From Pseudobacteriovorax sp. (GTDB lineage: Bacteria > Bdellovibrionota_B > Oligoflexia > Oligoflexales > Oligoflexaceae): a stretch of 64,000 nt of DNA. Positions within the stretch are counted from its first letter, which is position 1. The number at the start of each line of letters is the position of its first letter. The translations under genes were made by a program, and so were the position numbers. This document shows, piece by piece, positions 52,221-61,350 of the stretch. The notes below the pieces were generated by a model, which saw nothing but the letters and a program-made list of their open reading frames with translations, searched no databases and had not been told where the DNA came from. Location of the stretch: positions 160,890 through 224,889 of the forward strand of contig JABSRP010000015.1 of NCBI GenBank assembly GCA_013215145.1, read 5' to 3'.

Positions 52221-54005
52221 ATGAAATTTCTGATTTTCATGTTGACCCTGTCACTAGTATACTCCTGCAAGACCTCCAGCAATTCAAAGGCAAAATCGGT
52301 TGTCTTTGAGAGAAATGGTTTCAGTCACCTTTTCTTCAGTACAGAAGATAATCTTGGTAGCTCCATATACCTTTACCATAAGTGCGCGACGGATAGTCTT
52401 CCCGAAGTTTTACGCACCAGAATTTCTTCTTTGGTTCCGACTGATTATGAACGAAGTGATAAAGAGCTTATTGCCAGAGTAAGTGAGGCATGCACAGATT
52501 TCGTAACCTCTGTTGATAGTGCTGAGCTTTTTTTAGTGATTCAAGATATGGTTGCTAATCCCAGTATTTCTAACCTTGCCTCTGTAAGAAATAAGCAAGT
52601 TGAGCGTCTTAAACTAGAGCTTACTTTTGCTGAATCTCGGTTGTCAGAGTTAAACAACCTTATCATCAGTCTAAGTTCGCAAGATAATGTCAATCCTAAA
52701 ACCGTCAAATTGAATGCCGAATTCCGACAACTGAAAGCCAATCTAAGTGCACTTTCAAATCAAATTTCCATTCAAGAAAATATGACTGCCAAAGATCTTA
52801 AGCTGCAATCACTACATAAGACCCTGTCTCTCATCAAGGACTATCATTTGAGCTCTGCTTCTGTTGCCGAAAACCTTCGAGACTTAGTTAAAGACTCTAG
52901 TAAGCTTTATAGTCTAAACTACGCGGATCATGGAATTTTAATAGATGCCCTTTCATCTTTTGAGCCAAAATGTGGCGATGGCGTTGGTGTTCAAGAGACA
53001 GTGACAAAAATCGAAGCCTTTAAAGAAGTTACCTATCAATGCAAGTCAACTGGAACTTTAGAAGTGATTAGTTCAAAGTGTAGATCTGGATATGATCCTG
53101 ATGGAGATCTTTGTAAATTCACTGGTAATGGTTTGGAGGATTCATTTCAATCCGCAGTCATGTTTAATGGAGCTGTTTGCGGAAGAGAATCACGAGATAA
53201 AGTCAAGTGCTTCGGTTATGCAAGCGAATTCTTTCGGCGCGAAGTCTGTGAACTTACCCAACAAGGGACTGTCGAATGTAAATTTGTGACTCAGAGGGAA
53301 GAAGATCTTGAGCAGCAGATCAATGCATTTGGAGCTGTATATTTAGACGGAGACGCCAACGCCTTGTGTGGTCTTAATGAATCTGGTAATGCCAGGTGCT
53401 GGTACTCCCAAGCTCGTGATGAAGAATTTAAGTTTGATGGAACCTACACTGACATTGGCGTTTTCCGAGACGCCGCCTGTGCCATTAGAAAAGTGGATAG
53501 TACCATTCAGTGTTTTGGGTATGCTGTCGAGGAAAATATTCCGAATGTTGGGCCTTATACTAAAGTGGATGTCGGAGATGGCTTTGCCTGTGCACTTGCT
53601 CAATCCGGAAAGATTGATTGCTGGGGGGAATTCCTGCCTAGTAATACTGTAACAGATCTTTCGGGACAGCAACGTTGGCAGAAGATTAAGGTAGGTAACT
53701 CTTTTGGTTGTGGAACTTGGATCTCAGGTGATCAGACTGGTGACGGTCAAGGAAACATTCGTTGCTTTGGTTACACCGAAGATATCGCGGGAGTTTTTCA
53801 AGACCAATCTGTTTATGATTTTTCGCTGGCATTTACACATATCTGTTGGGTTGATGTGAGTAACAAGATGCAGTGTGGTGGCTTCGATGCTCTACAGGTG
53901 AGAACTGATCAAAGACTTAAATCAATTTTTTCTGATCACAATTGGGTACATTGTGCCATCACGGAAGCCGACAAGCTTTTATGCTTTTCTGACCTTTCCT
54001 TGTAA
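52221..54005 (+). CDS. Cysteine-rich RCC1-like lipoprotein
   Basis: The signal peptide ends in lipobox LVYSC (Cys near residue 16). Residues 130-240 include a long coiled-coil segment (QVERLKLELTFAESRLSELNN and onward). Residues 290-594 are RCC1-like repeats with Cys-rich punctuation: ALCGLNESGNARCWYS, AACAIRKVDSTIQCFGY, FACALAQSGKIDCWG, NSFGCGTWISGD and NWVHCAITEADKLLCFS. The repeated C-x-(I/L)-x6-(I)-x-C-(W/F)-G pattern is that of bacterial RCC1-like propellers, which bind other proteins at the surface. The mature protein is probably disulfide-rich. Function unknown. Confidence 0.8.
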   Translation: MKFLIFMLTLSLVYSCKTSSNSKAKSVVFERNGFSHLFFSTEDNLGSSIYLYHKCATDSLPEVLRTRISSLVPTDYERSDKELIARVSEACTDFVTSVDSAELFLVIQDMVANPSISNLASVRNKQVERLKLELTFAESRLSELNNLIISLSSQDNVNPKTVKLNAEFRQLKANLSALSNQISIQENMTAKDLKLQSLHKTLSLIKDYHLSSASVAENLRDLVKDSSKLYSLNYADHGILIDALSSFEPKCGDGVGVQETVTKIEAFKEVTYQCKSTGTLEVISSKCRSGYDPDGDLCKFTGNGLEDSFQSAVMFNGAVCGRESRDKVKCFGYASEFFRREVCELTQQGTVECKFVTQREEDLEQQINAFGAVYLDGDANALCGLNESGNARCWYSQARDEEFKFDGTYTDIGVFRDAACAIRKVDSTIQCFGYAVEENIPNVGPYTKVDVGDGFACALAQSGKIDCWGEFLPSNTVTDLSGQQRWQKIKVGNSFGCGTWISGDQTGDGQGNIRCFGYTEDIAGVFQDQSVYDFSLAFTHICWVDVSNKMQCGGFDALQVRTDQRLKSIFSDHNWVHCAITEADKLLCFSDLSL

Positions 54006-54055
54006 TAAGGATGCCGTCTCAATTCTTCACCTATTTGAAAGTATGTACCATTCAG

Positions 54056-54078
54056 GCATGATCGGTTAGAGATCATGC
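54056..54078. terminator. Hairpin between convergent genes
   Basis: A perfect 8-bp stem GCATGATC/GATCATGC with a 7-nt loop lies in the 96-bp convergent gap. There is no T-tract, so it is a weak terminator call. Confidence 0.4.
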
Positions 54079-54101
54079 GACGAGTTGCCAATAGTTGGGG
54101 T

Positions 54102-55237
54102 TCAGTCTAACGCTTGGCGAAGATCGGTTATCAAATCTTGAGCATCCTCGATGCCAATGGAAAGCCGTACTGTGGTCTCATCGATCTGGGCGATCTTGAG
54201 TTCTTCTGTACTTAAGTCGTTGCCGTAGAAATATTTTACTGGAGCGATTAGGGATTCTGTCGAGCCCAAACTTGCACTGATATGGAATAGCCTGGTGCCA
54301 TCGATAATAGGATCAATGCTTCGGTTTTTATCTTTAAGATCAAACGAAATCACAGCTCCATAATCGTGAGCCTCGTTAGGCTGATCGTCTGGGAAAAATA
54401 CACGATCAACAGATTCGTGAGATCTTAAGAATTCAGCGATTGTCCTCGCGTTTGCGGCCTGACGCTCATATCGAAGCATATAGGTTTTCATTCCCCTAAG
54501 AATTAAAAATGCCTGATGAGGGTCTAGTGTGGCTCCCAGTTCTCCAGCATCATCGAACATGGAACGTATATTTTTTTCGGAGCTTAGGATCACACCGCCC
54601 ATACCGTCACTATGGCCATTGGCAAACTTTGTGAGACTGTGGATATAGTAATCGATGCCAATATTATGATTGTTATGAAAGCCAGAAAAGTATTGTCGAG
54701 TATGCTGGTGACGCCATGTTCTTTTGCTGTTTGACAAATAAATGAAATATTAGGGCAGGCTAGCTGCGGATTCGTTGGACTCTCGAAAATAATAAGCTTG
54801 GTTTGTTGTCGCTGACAGGCCTCGAGGATTCCGGCTTCATCAAAGAGTGATAGCCGAATACCTTTGACCCCGAATTTCTTAAAGGATTTTTCAAACATAA
54901 TGCGAGTCGGTTTGTAAGACTCGATAAAATAGATGGCTTCGTCCCCCGCTGACAGTAACGAAAACAAAGTGAGGAATATTGCCGATACTCCTGAACCCGT
55001 AGCAATACCAGCTTCTGTACCTTGGATCTCAGCCAATAATGCTTCGAGTTCGTGGACTGTGGGGTTTTTGTAGCGGGAATAGAAGTATCCAGGACGCTGA
55101 CCACGAAAAAACTTTCTTACTTCGGCCATAGATTCAAAAGAGAATTTGGCGCTTTGATAAATTGGGGAAACAATAGGGGAATTGTCTATTGGAGGAGAAG
55201 CTATACGAAAATGGTTAAGCTTGGTATGGATGTTCAA
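54102..55237 (-). pseudogene. Cystathionine gamma-synthase/beta-lyase family PLP enzyme, frameshifted
   Basis: This gene of about 378 codons encodes a Cys/Met-metabolism PLP enzyme in two frames. The first frame (55237 to about 54690) carries SPIYQSAKFSF, the phosphate-binding YSRYKNPTVHELEALLAEI and SILDNTF with the PLP-contacting Asp. The rest, in the other frame, carries HSLTKFANGHSDGMGG, with the Schiff-base Lys, and the C-terminal domain to QALD. The break is at TTTT (54686-54689), where one more T would restore ACT-TTT-TCT-GGC. All catalytic residues are intact, so the lesion is recent, a sequencing error, or bypassed by -1 slippage on the TTT codon. The start is TTG with AGGA upstream. 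The reaction within the family cannot be fixed. Confidence 0.85.
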
Positions 55238-55509
55238 TGGTGCGATCCTCGTTAGGATAGTTATCAGGCAATATCCGAAAAACTGTTATTGCTTGAATCT
55301 TTAACTTGCTAAAATCAGATAGATATTACCCTGACTATTGGGGTTTTGTAAATCCAATGCGAAAAAACAGGAGTATGCTTGGATCGATTTTTGCCAAATT
55401 GTGCCATAATGTAACGGTGATGGAACCAAGGTAATGACATGTTCGTTATCTATTCTTCTCTCGAAGTACAGCCTTTGCTAATCTAGTTATAAGTAGGTTT
55501 GGAGGACCC

Positions 55510-56160
55510 ATGGAAGCATTGAAAGAACAAATGGAACCCAATCCCGTGGCCCAAGCCTTTACGACGAAACATAAAAGTCACGATGAGGCTAAGAAATATA
55601 AGAATTTCCAAAAAAATATAAAAGAAGTTACCAAGCTGAAGATGCAGGAAATTTGCAAAGACCATGATGTAGTATTGCAGGAATGTCCCGATCCCTATGC
55701 TTCCATGTTTGCCCACTGGATGACTTTAATTATGGTTTCCGGTAAGAAGATTAAGCTCTGCCTCAAGACTCATTTTAATACCGCTGATAGTTTCTATCTC
55801 CGAGAACAAAATAATCGCAAAAGAAAGAAAAAAACTGAAGTTGATCTGCTGAAATCCTTTGATTTTATGAAGGAACTATCTAACGAGTCAGCTGGTCGGA
55901 TCAAAACTTGCTTGGGTAGCGAAAACAGCGCTATGGGCCTTAGTCTTCCTCTTGTCACACGGGGATTTGACGAGGTCCTTTTCATTGACCGAATTATCAA
56001 AACGAATCATGGTGACGAGAGATCTCGCGAGGCCTGGCGGCTCAAAGTTGGCGATCATATCATCACATATACGGCCGAGATCCAGATCATGGACTGGGAT
56101 GTTTTGAACGATTTACGTGACCCGAACAAAGAATCCACAGGCAATTTGGAGTTTTTATGA
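55510..56160 (+). CDS. Hypothetical cytoplasmic protein coupled to a PAS protein
   Basis: I do not recognise this 216-residue protein. The N-terminal 60 residues are charged and helical (AKKYKNFQKNIKEVTKLK). The middle includes MFAHWMTLIMVSGKKIKLCLKTHF and a basic stretch RKRKKKTE. The C-terminus alternates strands (LPLVTRGFDEVLFID, IITYTAEIQIMDWDVLNDL), a texture like CheX/CheC-type domains, but I would not assign it. GGAGG lies about 6 nt before the ATG. Its stop overlaps the start of the PAS gene by four bases (ATGA), so the two proteins are translated together and may interact. Confidence 0.75.
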   Translation: MEALKEQMEPNPVAQAFTTKHKSHDEAKKYKNFQKNIKEVTKLKMQEICKDHDVVLQECPDPYASMFAHWMTLIMVSGKKIKLCLKTHFNTADSFYLREQNNRKRKKKTEVDLLKSFDFMKELSNESAGRIKTCLGSENSAMGLSLPLVTRGFDEVLFIDRIIKTNHGDERSREAWRLKVGDHIITYTAEIQIMDWDVLNDLRDPNKESTGNLEFL

Positions 56161-57011
56161 GTCCAACACAGAATTCACAGACGGCAGAACTTGTAGCGGC
56201 TACCCAAAGTTTAGCAGCAAGTCATGAAATCGTAGTGGAGCTTGAACGGGCAAAGCGTAACATCGAGCAAATGATCGATGGCATGACCACCTCCTTTGCC
56301 ATCATTAGTGAAGTTGGTGTCATCTACAAAGCCAATCGTTTGATGGCTGAGTATTTTAACGTCTCTATTGAAGAGCTCTTAGGCCACAACGTTTCCGAAA
56401 TCTTTCAACCCGAGGTTTGGGAGCAATTTCAAGAAAAAGAAATGAGTCTGATCAATTCCGAGCGCAAGCATCATGTTGAGTTTGAGTTGCCGATTATTGA
56501 CCATGCTGGTTGCACGCGTGAGATCCTCTGGAGTATGCGTCCCCTCAGTGATATCAGTGGCAACTTTAAACGACTTTATCAGGTTCTTGGGCATGACATC
56601 ACAAAGGTTAAGGAGTACGAGCGAAAAATCAATGTCATCTTCAAGCACATACCTTTGGGTTTATTTACCATTAATAAAAAGATGACCATCGAGGGCGCCT
56701 ACAGCGAGCATACCAAGCACTTACTGGCCTCGGACTCATTGGACGGTCGGCCCTTCCTTGATTTACTGTCGAAGGTAATGGACGGTTATATAGGAGACTT
56801 ACAAAAAAAGGCTTTCCGAAAGCTCGAGAGCTCCTTCGGAAAGGACCAAGCTTGGTATGAAAAGCATCACCATGTCTTCCCTTCGGAACTTCAGATTCAT
56901 CCAAGGGATAAAGACAGCAAATATAAGATCAAGATTAGTTACTATCCTGTCTATATTCGAGAGACCATTGACCGTTATATCGTCATGATTGATCGCCTCG
57001 GCTCAACTTAA
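56157..57011 (+). CDS. PAS-domain sensory protein without an output domain
   Basis: After a short helix (LERAKRNIEQMIDGM) comes a PAS domain at about residues 35-150: FAIISEVGVIYKANRLMAEYF, IEELLGHNVSEIF and RLYQVLGHDITKVKE. A second PAS-like region follows at 160-280 (IFKHIPLGLFTINKKMTIEGAYS). No histidine kinase, GGDEF, EAL or HTH part is present. It must pass its signal by protein contact, the obvious partner being the 216-residue protein encoded upstream (4-bp overlap). The ligand is unknown. Confidence 0.85.
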   Translation: MSPTQNSQTAELVAATQSLAASHEIVVELERAKRNIEQMIDGMTTSFAIISEVGVIYKANRLMAEYFNVSIEELLGHNVSEIFQPEVWEQFQEKEMSLINSERKHHVEFELPIIDHAGCTREILWSMRPLSDISGNFKRLYQVLGHDITKVKEYERKINVIFKHIPLGLFTINKKMTIEGAYSEHTKHLLASDSLDGRPFLDLLSKVMDGYIGDLQKKAFRKLESSFGKDQAWYEKHHHVFPSELQIHPRDKDSKYKIKISYYPVYIRETIDRYIVMIDRLGST

Positions 57012-57258
57012 GTGTTGCTTGCTGTGTCCTGAAAATTCTTCATAAATAAAGATACTTACAGATTTTTTAGGTGGTTTGAAGGTGTCTCTCAGCCGCCTTT
57101 AGCTGTTAAAACCCGCAAAACCTTACAGGATCAACCCAGAGCGGATGCTAATGGTCCCGGCTATGCTGTTGTAAATATTGAATTAATGAGATTTCTTGAA
57201 TTTATTGAGGCGAGCTCCGAACACGATTATATGATGTTATTCTACTAGGATTCGTACC

Positions 57259-58668
57259 ATGAAATACATGAAACACGCACTATATGCCATGCCCTTGTCA
57301 GCAGCATTGATTTTATCAGGTTGCGGTGAAACTGAAGAAGAAGAAACGACACTTTCGGATGAAGTTAACGAGAGTGACGTGCGAACAACCATCCCCGATT
57401 TGGGTGCCTTGTTGGTTGATCTTCCGAGCGCTGTCGCAGGAAGTGGATCAGCGACCTTAACACTTCAAAGCGAAGGTGAAGACTCAGGTGGCGGTCCCGA
57501 ACAATTGTTTCTGATGCCACAGCAATTCATTGGAATGGCCGACATGATGAACGGTATCGTCAGAGAGGTTACCTTCCATCTTTTCGGTAAGGCTGCCTGC
57601 CGAGACACAGATACTAGCAACGATCCGAGCGACTGCGCGCAGTACCCAGGAATTGTCACGGGAGCTATTACAACCACCCCCACGATATTCTCGATTCCAG
57701 CTGACCCTGAGGATCCGGGCGCGCCGAATTTTGTTAAGTACTATAAAAACGAATCGGGCGATTATACCTATACCTTCGAAATGTACTGGCAGAATGCGTC
57801 TGACAGTCTCTATTATAAAGGTATGGAATTACTGATTAGCAAAGAATCCCCCACCACGGGTAAAGGGAAGATGACATTTTTTAACAGCATACTGCCTGCA
57901 GACGAAGAGGACGGTGATGATGGTGGACCTGGTACGATTGTGACTAGTTTCGATAACACAGGTGCTGCCTCTAGCTTAAGTATACTTCTTTTCGGCTTGA
58001 ATGATGGGACCGATCCAGGAGCTCCGGATCGTTTAGGTCTCGACATCCTTATCGACGAGAATGGTATCTTAACTGGATCTGGTGCGGTGATACGTAACGA
58101 GTTGGAAACGGCAGCGGCTGACGGCATGGCACCATTTGAAGCCAAAGAAGAGTTTGCTTGGGTTTTTAACGTTGCGGCCAGTGTCTCTGACGATGTAGCG
58201 ATACAGGCCATGGCGTTTCCTCAAGTCGCTAACTTTGCAGACTCGGAAAACTTCTTTACCTCCTACGGCGTTGATAAAATCATCGAAAACATGGCGATAT
58301 CGATTTTACGGGATAACGAGAGTTGTAACATCTTCGGATCGTTTTTCGCAAGTTCGGGTTTACCGGCGAATATCTGTCGAGACCAAACCGATGTGTCTGA
58401 TACAGCCATCTTAACAGCATTAAATAACCACTGTGCGACCAATACCGATGGGATATGTGCTAGTCCCTTTGTCGATACCGACTCTTGGGCTAACCCACTC
58501 TATATGTCGGCTACTGGTTATGTCGGGAATGCCAATGTCAATACACCCGAAGATGCAAGTTACGATGGGTTGCTCGATATCTTAAATGCACTGTCACCTT
58601 ATTTGCCGAACGATTTAAGAGCTCTCGAAGCACCAACAACTGGATCGGGTCTTACGACCGTTGAGTAA
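57259..58668 (+). CDS. Large lipoprotein, unknown function
   Basis: A lipoprotein signal ends ALILSGC (Cys near residue 22) and is followed by an acidic stretch (ETEEEETTLSDEVNES). The remaining 430 residues contain several cysteine pairs (ACRDTDTSNDPSDCAQ, SCNIFGSF, ICRDQTD, HCATNTDGICASP) and mixed alpha/beta character with many Gly and Asp. I recognise no domain. AGGA lies 8 nt before the ATG. It stands alone and ends in a strong terminator shared with the PspA operon. Confidence 0.72.
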   Translation: MKYMKHALYAMPLSAALILSGCGETEEEETTLSDEVNESDVRTTIPDLGALLVDLPSAVAGSGSATLTLQSEGEDSGGGPEQLFLMPQQFIGMADMMNGIVREVTFHLFGKAACRDTDTSNDPSDCAQYPGIVTGAITTTPTIFSIPADPEDPGAPNFVKYYKNESGDYTYTFEMYWQNASDSLYYKGMELLISKESPTTGKGKMTFFNSILPADEEDGDDGGPGTIVTSFDNTGAASSLSILLFGLNDGTDPGAPDRLGLDILIDENGILTGSGAVIRNELETAAADGMAPFEAKEEFAWVFNVAASVSDDVAIQAMAFPQVANFADSENFFTSYGVDKIIENMAISILRDNESCNIFGSFFASSGLPANICRDQTDVSDTAILTALNNHCATNTDGICASPFVDTDSWANPLYMSATGYVGNANVNTPEDASYDGLLDILNALSPYLPNDLRALEAPTTGSGLTTVE

Positions 58669-58691
58669 ATATCTTATCACTAGTCTTGTGT

Positions 58692-58729
58692 AAAAAAGGG
58701 TCTGATCGGATGATCAGACCCTTTTTTTT
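58692..58729. terminator. Bidirectional rho-independent terminator
   Basis: A 10-bp perfect stem GGGTCTGATC/GATCAGACCC with loop GGAT is flanked by A6 on the left and T8 on the right. It serves the large lipoprotein gene and the convergent PspA gene, whose stop is 13 bp away. Confidence 0.95.
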
Positions 58730-58741
58730 AAGGAGTGGAGT

Positions 58742-59410
58742 TTAGAGTTTTGCGAGTAAGTCATCAGCGGAACTATCTGTGTCCTTAAGTAGGGCATCCG
58801 CTTTTTCATCCAAGCTCGTTGATTCTGCCTTAATGTCCTTATATGAAGCTGCTAGAGCTTCTTTTGCCTCGACTTTACCCTTAAGCTTTTCCATCATAGC
58901 CAAGGTTGAATCTGGGTCTGTTTGGGACATGGCTTTTTCAATGGCGAGCTCCGCCTCAGCAGTTCTTGAACGGGCCTCTAATGCCGTAATTTCGGCTTGC
59001 CACTTACGGATCTCATCTTTAAACGTTTCTGCTCGTTTCCTTAGTTCAGTATCTTTCTGTCTGAGGCTTTCCAAGTTGGTTTTTTGAGGTTCGATCCGTT
59101 GATTCGTCTCTAAATGTCGCTCGACATACTGCTTTGCAAGAGCCATAGCTTCGTCTCCGCCTTTGGCCTTGAGTTCCTTCGCTTTTTTTAGATATAGGTC
59201 AGATTCCTTTTGACTTCTCTCAACCTGAGTTTCGTTGAGTTTAATATCGGCTTTCAGTTGCGCTCGCGATTTATCTATATTAGAGGCGCCTCGCTTGAGC
59301 TCTTCAATCTTTTCTTTAAGGATAGGGATAGCATTTTTTGCTTCTACCTGGTCCATAGCTTCATTGGCTTTCGCCTTAAACAGAGTCGATATTCTTGAAA
59401 AAAAAGACAT
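58742..59410 (-). CDS. pspA: PspA/IM30-family membrane-stress protein
   Basis: This 222-residue protein of the ESCRT-III-like PspA/IM30 family protects the inner membrane. It is almost entirely helical: an N-terminal amphipathic start (SFFSRISTLFKAKANEAMD) followed by long coiled-coil helices (IPILKEKIEELKRGASNIDK onward) and a C-terminal tail ending SSADDLLAKL. AAGGA 7 nt before the ATG at 59410 fixes the start. It is the last gene of a six-gene operon with DUF350, a spermidine-synthase-like protein and DUF4178. No pspF or pspBC is present. Confidence 0.88.
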   Translation of the reverse strand: MSFFSRISTLFKAKANEAMDQVEAKNAIPILKEKIEELKRGASNIDKSRAQLKADIKLNETQVERSQKESDLYLKKAKELKAKGGDEAMALAKQYVERHLETNQRIEPQKTNLESLRQKDTELRKRAETFKDEIRKWQAEITALEARSRTAEAELAIEKAMSQTDPDSTLAMMEKLKGKVEAKEALAASYKDIKAESTSLDEKADALLKDTDSSADDLLAKL

Positions 59411-59420
59411 GGGTAATTCC

Positions 59421-59810
59421 TTATGATGCGACGCGGTTACTGAGGAAGTATTCGGCATTTTCTGCAATGCAAACAGACAGGGCCTTAATAGATCCTTCGA
59501 GTTCGTTCAAATCCAGATTCTCTAAGCGCAACGTGTCCTTCCAACAGATATTCTCTTTACCATCAAGGATAAAGGCGCCGTGGATTAAGCGGTTGTTTCG
59601 CTTCAGGAGTTCTCGTTCGTAGCCAGGTTTGAGGCGGCTTTCGGGGGCAATCTGCTGCTCGAGAACTAAAATTGGATCAGCAAGATGAATCACCAAATTA
59701 TTGATGCCTTCGTCTTCGTCGCGGCAAACAAAAGTTGTTTCATCCTGGGAAACCACTTCAATACCAAGTTCAGCCAGATAGCTTTGAATAATCTCTTTCT
59801 TTTCTATCAC
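59421..59810 (-). CDS. YbjN/DUF2170-like small protein
   Basis: The GTG at 59810 has GAGGAG about 5 nt upstream and gives a 129-residue protein. The fold pattern is strand-rich then helical: IIQSYLAELGIEVV, FVCRDEDEGINNLVIHLAD, then RELLKRNNRLIHGAFILDG and LEGSIKALSVCIAENAEYF. This resembles the YbjN/type III chaperone-like fold and DUF2170 (YjfI), which in E. coli is encoded just before the PspA-like yjfJ. I cannot decide between the two families. A role as a partner of PspA is inferred from its place, 10 bp before pspA. Confidence 0.65.
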   Translation of the reverse strand: MIEKKEIIQSYLAELGIEVVSQDETTFVCRDEDEGINNLVIHLADPILVLEQQIAPESRLKPGYERELLKRNNRLIHGAFILDGKENICWKDTLRLENLDLNELEGSIKALSVCIAENAEYFLSNRVAS

Positions 59811-59823
59811 GGTATCTCCTCTC

Positions 59824-61350
59824 TTAATATAGATCCCATCTTCCATTCTTGTAATAACTGTAAATTTTAAGATTACGCAAATTGGAAAATTCTGATTTTT
59901 GTTTATAGTTTCTGGTTTCTCTTGGAAAAACACTCATCGCCACCAGTTGGTCTCGCTCTAGAAACTCGAATCTATTATCTATAGTTGTCATAAGAAATCG
60001 ATTAGAGATTTCCTGTAAGTTGATGGTCGGACAGCCTAGAACGAAGCCCCATTCTCCTAGGGTTGGCATGGTCAAGTGATAAGGTAACGTATTCATTCCT
60101 GCTTCTTCCATCGAAAGCTGGATGGACCAGAATGCCTGGGGGACGAAGAAAGGTGATAAAGCCTGGGTTACCAGGCAGCCATCTGGTCTAAGGCTCTTGG
60201 CGAGTGTGCGGTAAAACTCGACCGTGTACATTCTAGCGATAGACACAGATTTTGGGTCAGGAAGATCAATGATGATGGCATCATAGGTTTCCTCGACGGT
60301 TTCAGCAAATCGATAGGCGTCTGTGTTTATGATCCTAACCTTGTCGTGCAACATAGCTTCTTCATTGATAGCAAGCATGACAGGATGAGTCTGTGCTAGT
60401 TGGGTGACCTTCTCATCCAAATCCACTATGGTTATCGATGTAATATCTTCGTGATATTTGACAAGCTCTCGCGCGGCCAGGCCATCTCCTCCACCAAGGA
60501 TCAGTATGTTTTTCGGTCTATTGGCAACGCTCATAATGGGGTGGACCAAACTCTCATGGTAGCGATGCTCATCCACCGTAGAGAATTGTTCGTTGTGGTT
60601 AAGATACAACCAGTAGTCCTGCTTCCACTGAGTTAATACGATTTTTTGATAGCGACTTTGGTCGCTATAAACAATCAAATCCTTGTACTTTGATTGCTCT
60701 CCATATTCGACAATCCGATCTGCATAGGAAATATTGCCTAGACAAATCAGCAGTATCAAGGATGGAAGCGCGAGTTGACGTTTGGACGAAATCAGGCTGA
60801 GTGCCATGATAAAATTTATAGCCCCAAGGATAGCCGCGGTTTTGGTGAGGCCAAGTACAGGTTGGCCAATGTAAATAAAGGCTAATCCCCCCAAGAGAGC
60901 TCCGAAATAGTCCTGTGATAGGACCCAAGCGACATTTTTTTTGATGGGCATGGTGCGGCTTAGGATTTGAGATGCGATAGGAATCTCTGCTCCAATCAAT
61001 AACCCAAGAAGGGAGCTGAGCAAATAGATGATCACTCCTGTTTGTTCGGTGTAGGGAGTCAAAGCATATACGATAGTAGGGGCCAGAGATATGAGTAGGG
61101 AAAGGGTTAGCTCACAGGCGACAAAGGCCTTAACCGGATCTCCTTTAAACTTTTGCGATAGCTGACTGCCGATTCCCATAAAGAAAAGCATGACAGAGAT
61201 GGTCAATGCCCACTGGGTGATGGAATCTCCCACAAGATAGCTTGCCATAGTGGCCATGACATATTCAGCGACAATACCAGAGAAGCCAGTAAAAAAAATG
61301 CATATGAGAAGTCTTTTTTCCAGGCTGACAAAACTAAGCAAACATTCCAC
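59824..61350 (-). CDS. Membrane spermidine-synthase-like aminopropyltransferase
   Basis: Six or seven membrane helices (about residues 15-210) precede a polyamine-synthase Rossmann domain: ILILGGGDGLAARELVKY for SAM binding, TIVDLDEKVTQLA, then DAIIIDLPDPKSVSIARM, where the active-site Asp pair is present as D-L-P-D. The family transfers aminopropyl groups from decarboxylated SAM; no SAM decarboxylase is nearby. A GTG at 61350 or TTG at 61341 overlaps the DUF350 stop; upstream starts run far into DUF350 and are rejected. Multi-pass SpeE-like proteins recur in PspA/DUF350 clusters. The substrate is unknown. Confidence 0.85.
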   Translation of the reverse strand: MECLLSFVSLEKRLLICIFFTGFSGIVAEYVMATMASYLVGDSITQWALTISVMLFFMGIGSQLSQKFKGDPVKAFVACELTLSLLISLAPTIVYALTPYTEQTGVIIYLLSSLLGLLIGAEIPIASQILSRTMPIKKNVAWVLSQDYFGALLGGLAFIYIGQPVLGLTKTAAILGAINFIMALSLISSKRQLALPSLILLICLGNISYADRIVEYGEQSKYKDLIVYSDQSRYQKIVLTQWKQDYWLYLNHNEQFSTVDEHRYHESLVHPIMSVANRPKNILILGGGDGLAARELVKYHEDITSITIVDLDEKVTQLAQTHPVMLAINEEAMLHDKVRIINTDAYRFAETVEETYDAIIIDLPDPKSVSIARMYTVEFYRTLAKSLRPDGCLVTQALSPFFVPQAFWSIQLSMEEAGMNTLPYHLTMPTLGEWGFVLGCPTINLQEISNRFLMTTIDNRFEFLERDQLVAMSVFPRETRNYKQKSEFSNLRNLKIYSYYKNGRWDLY

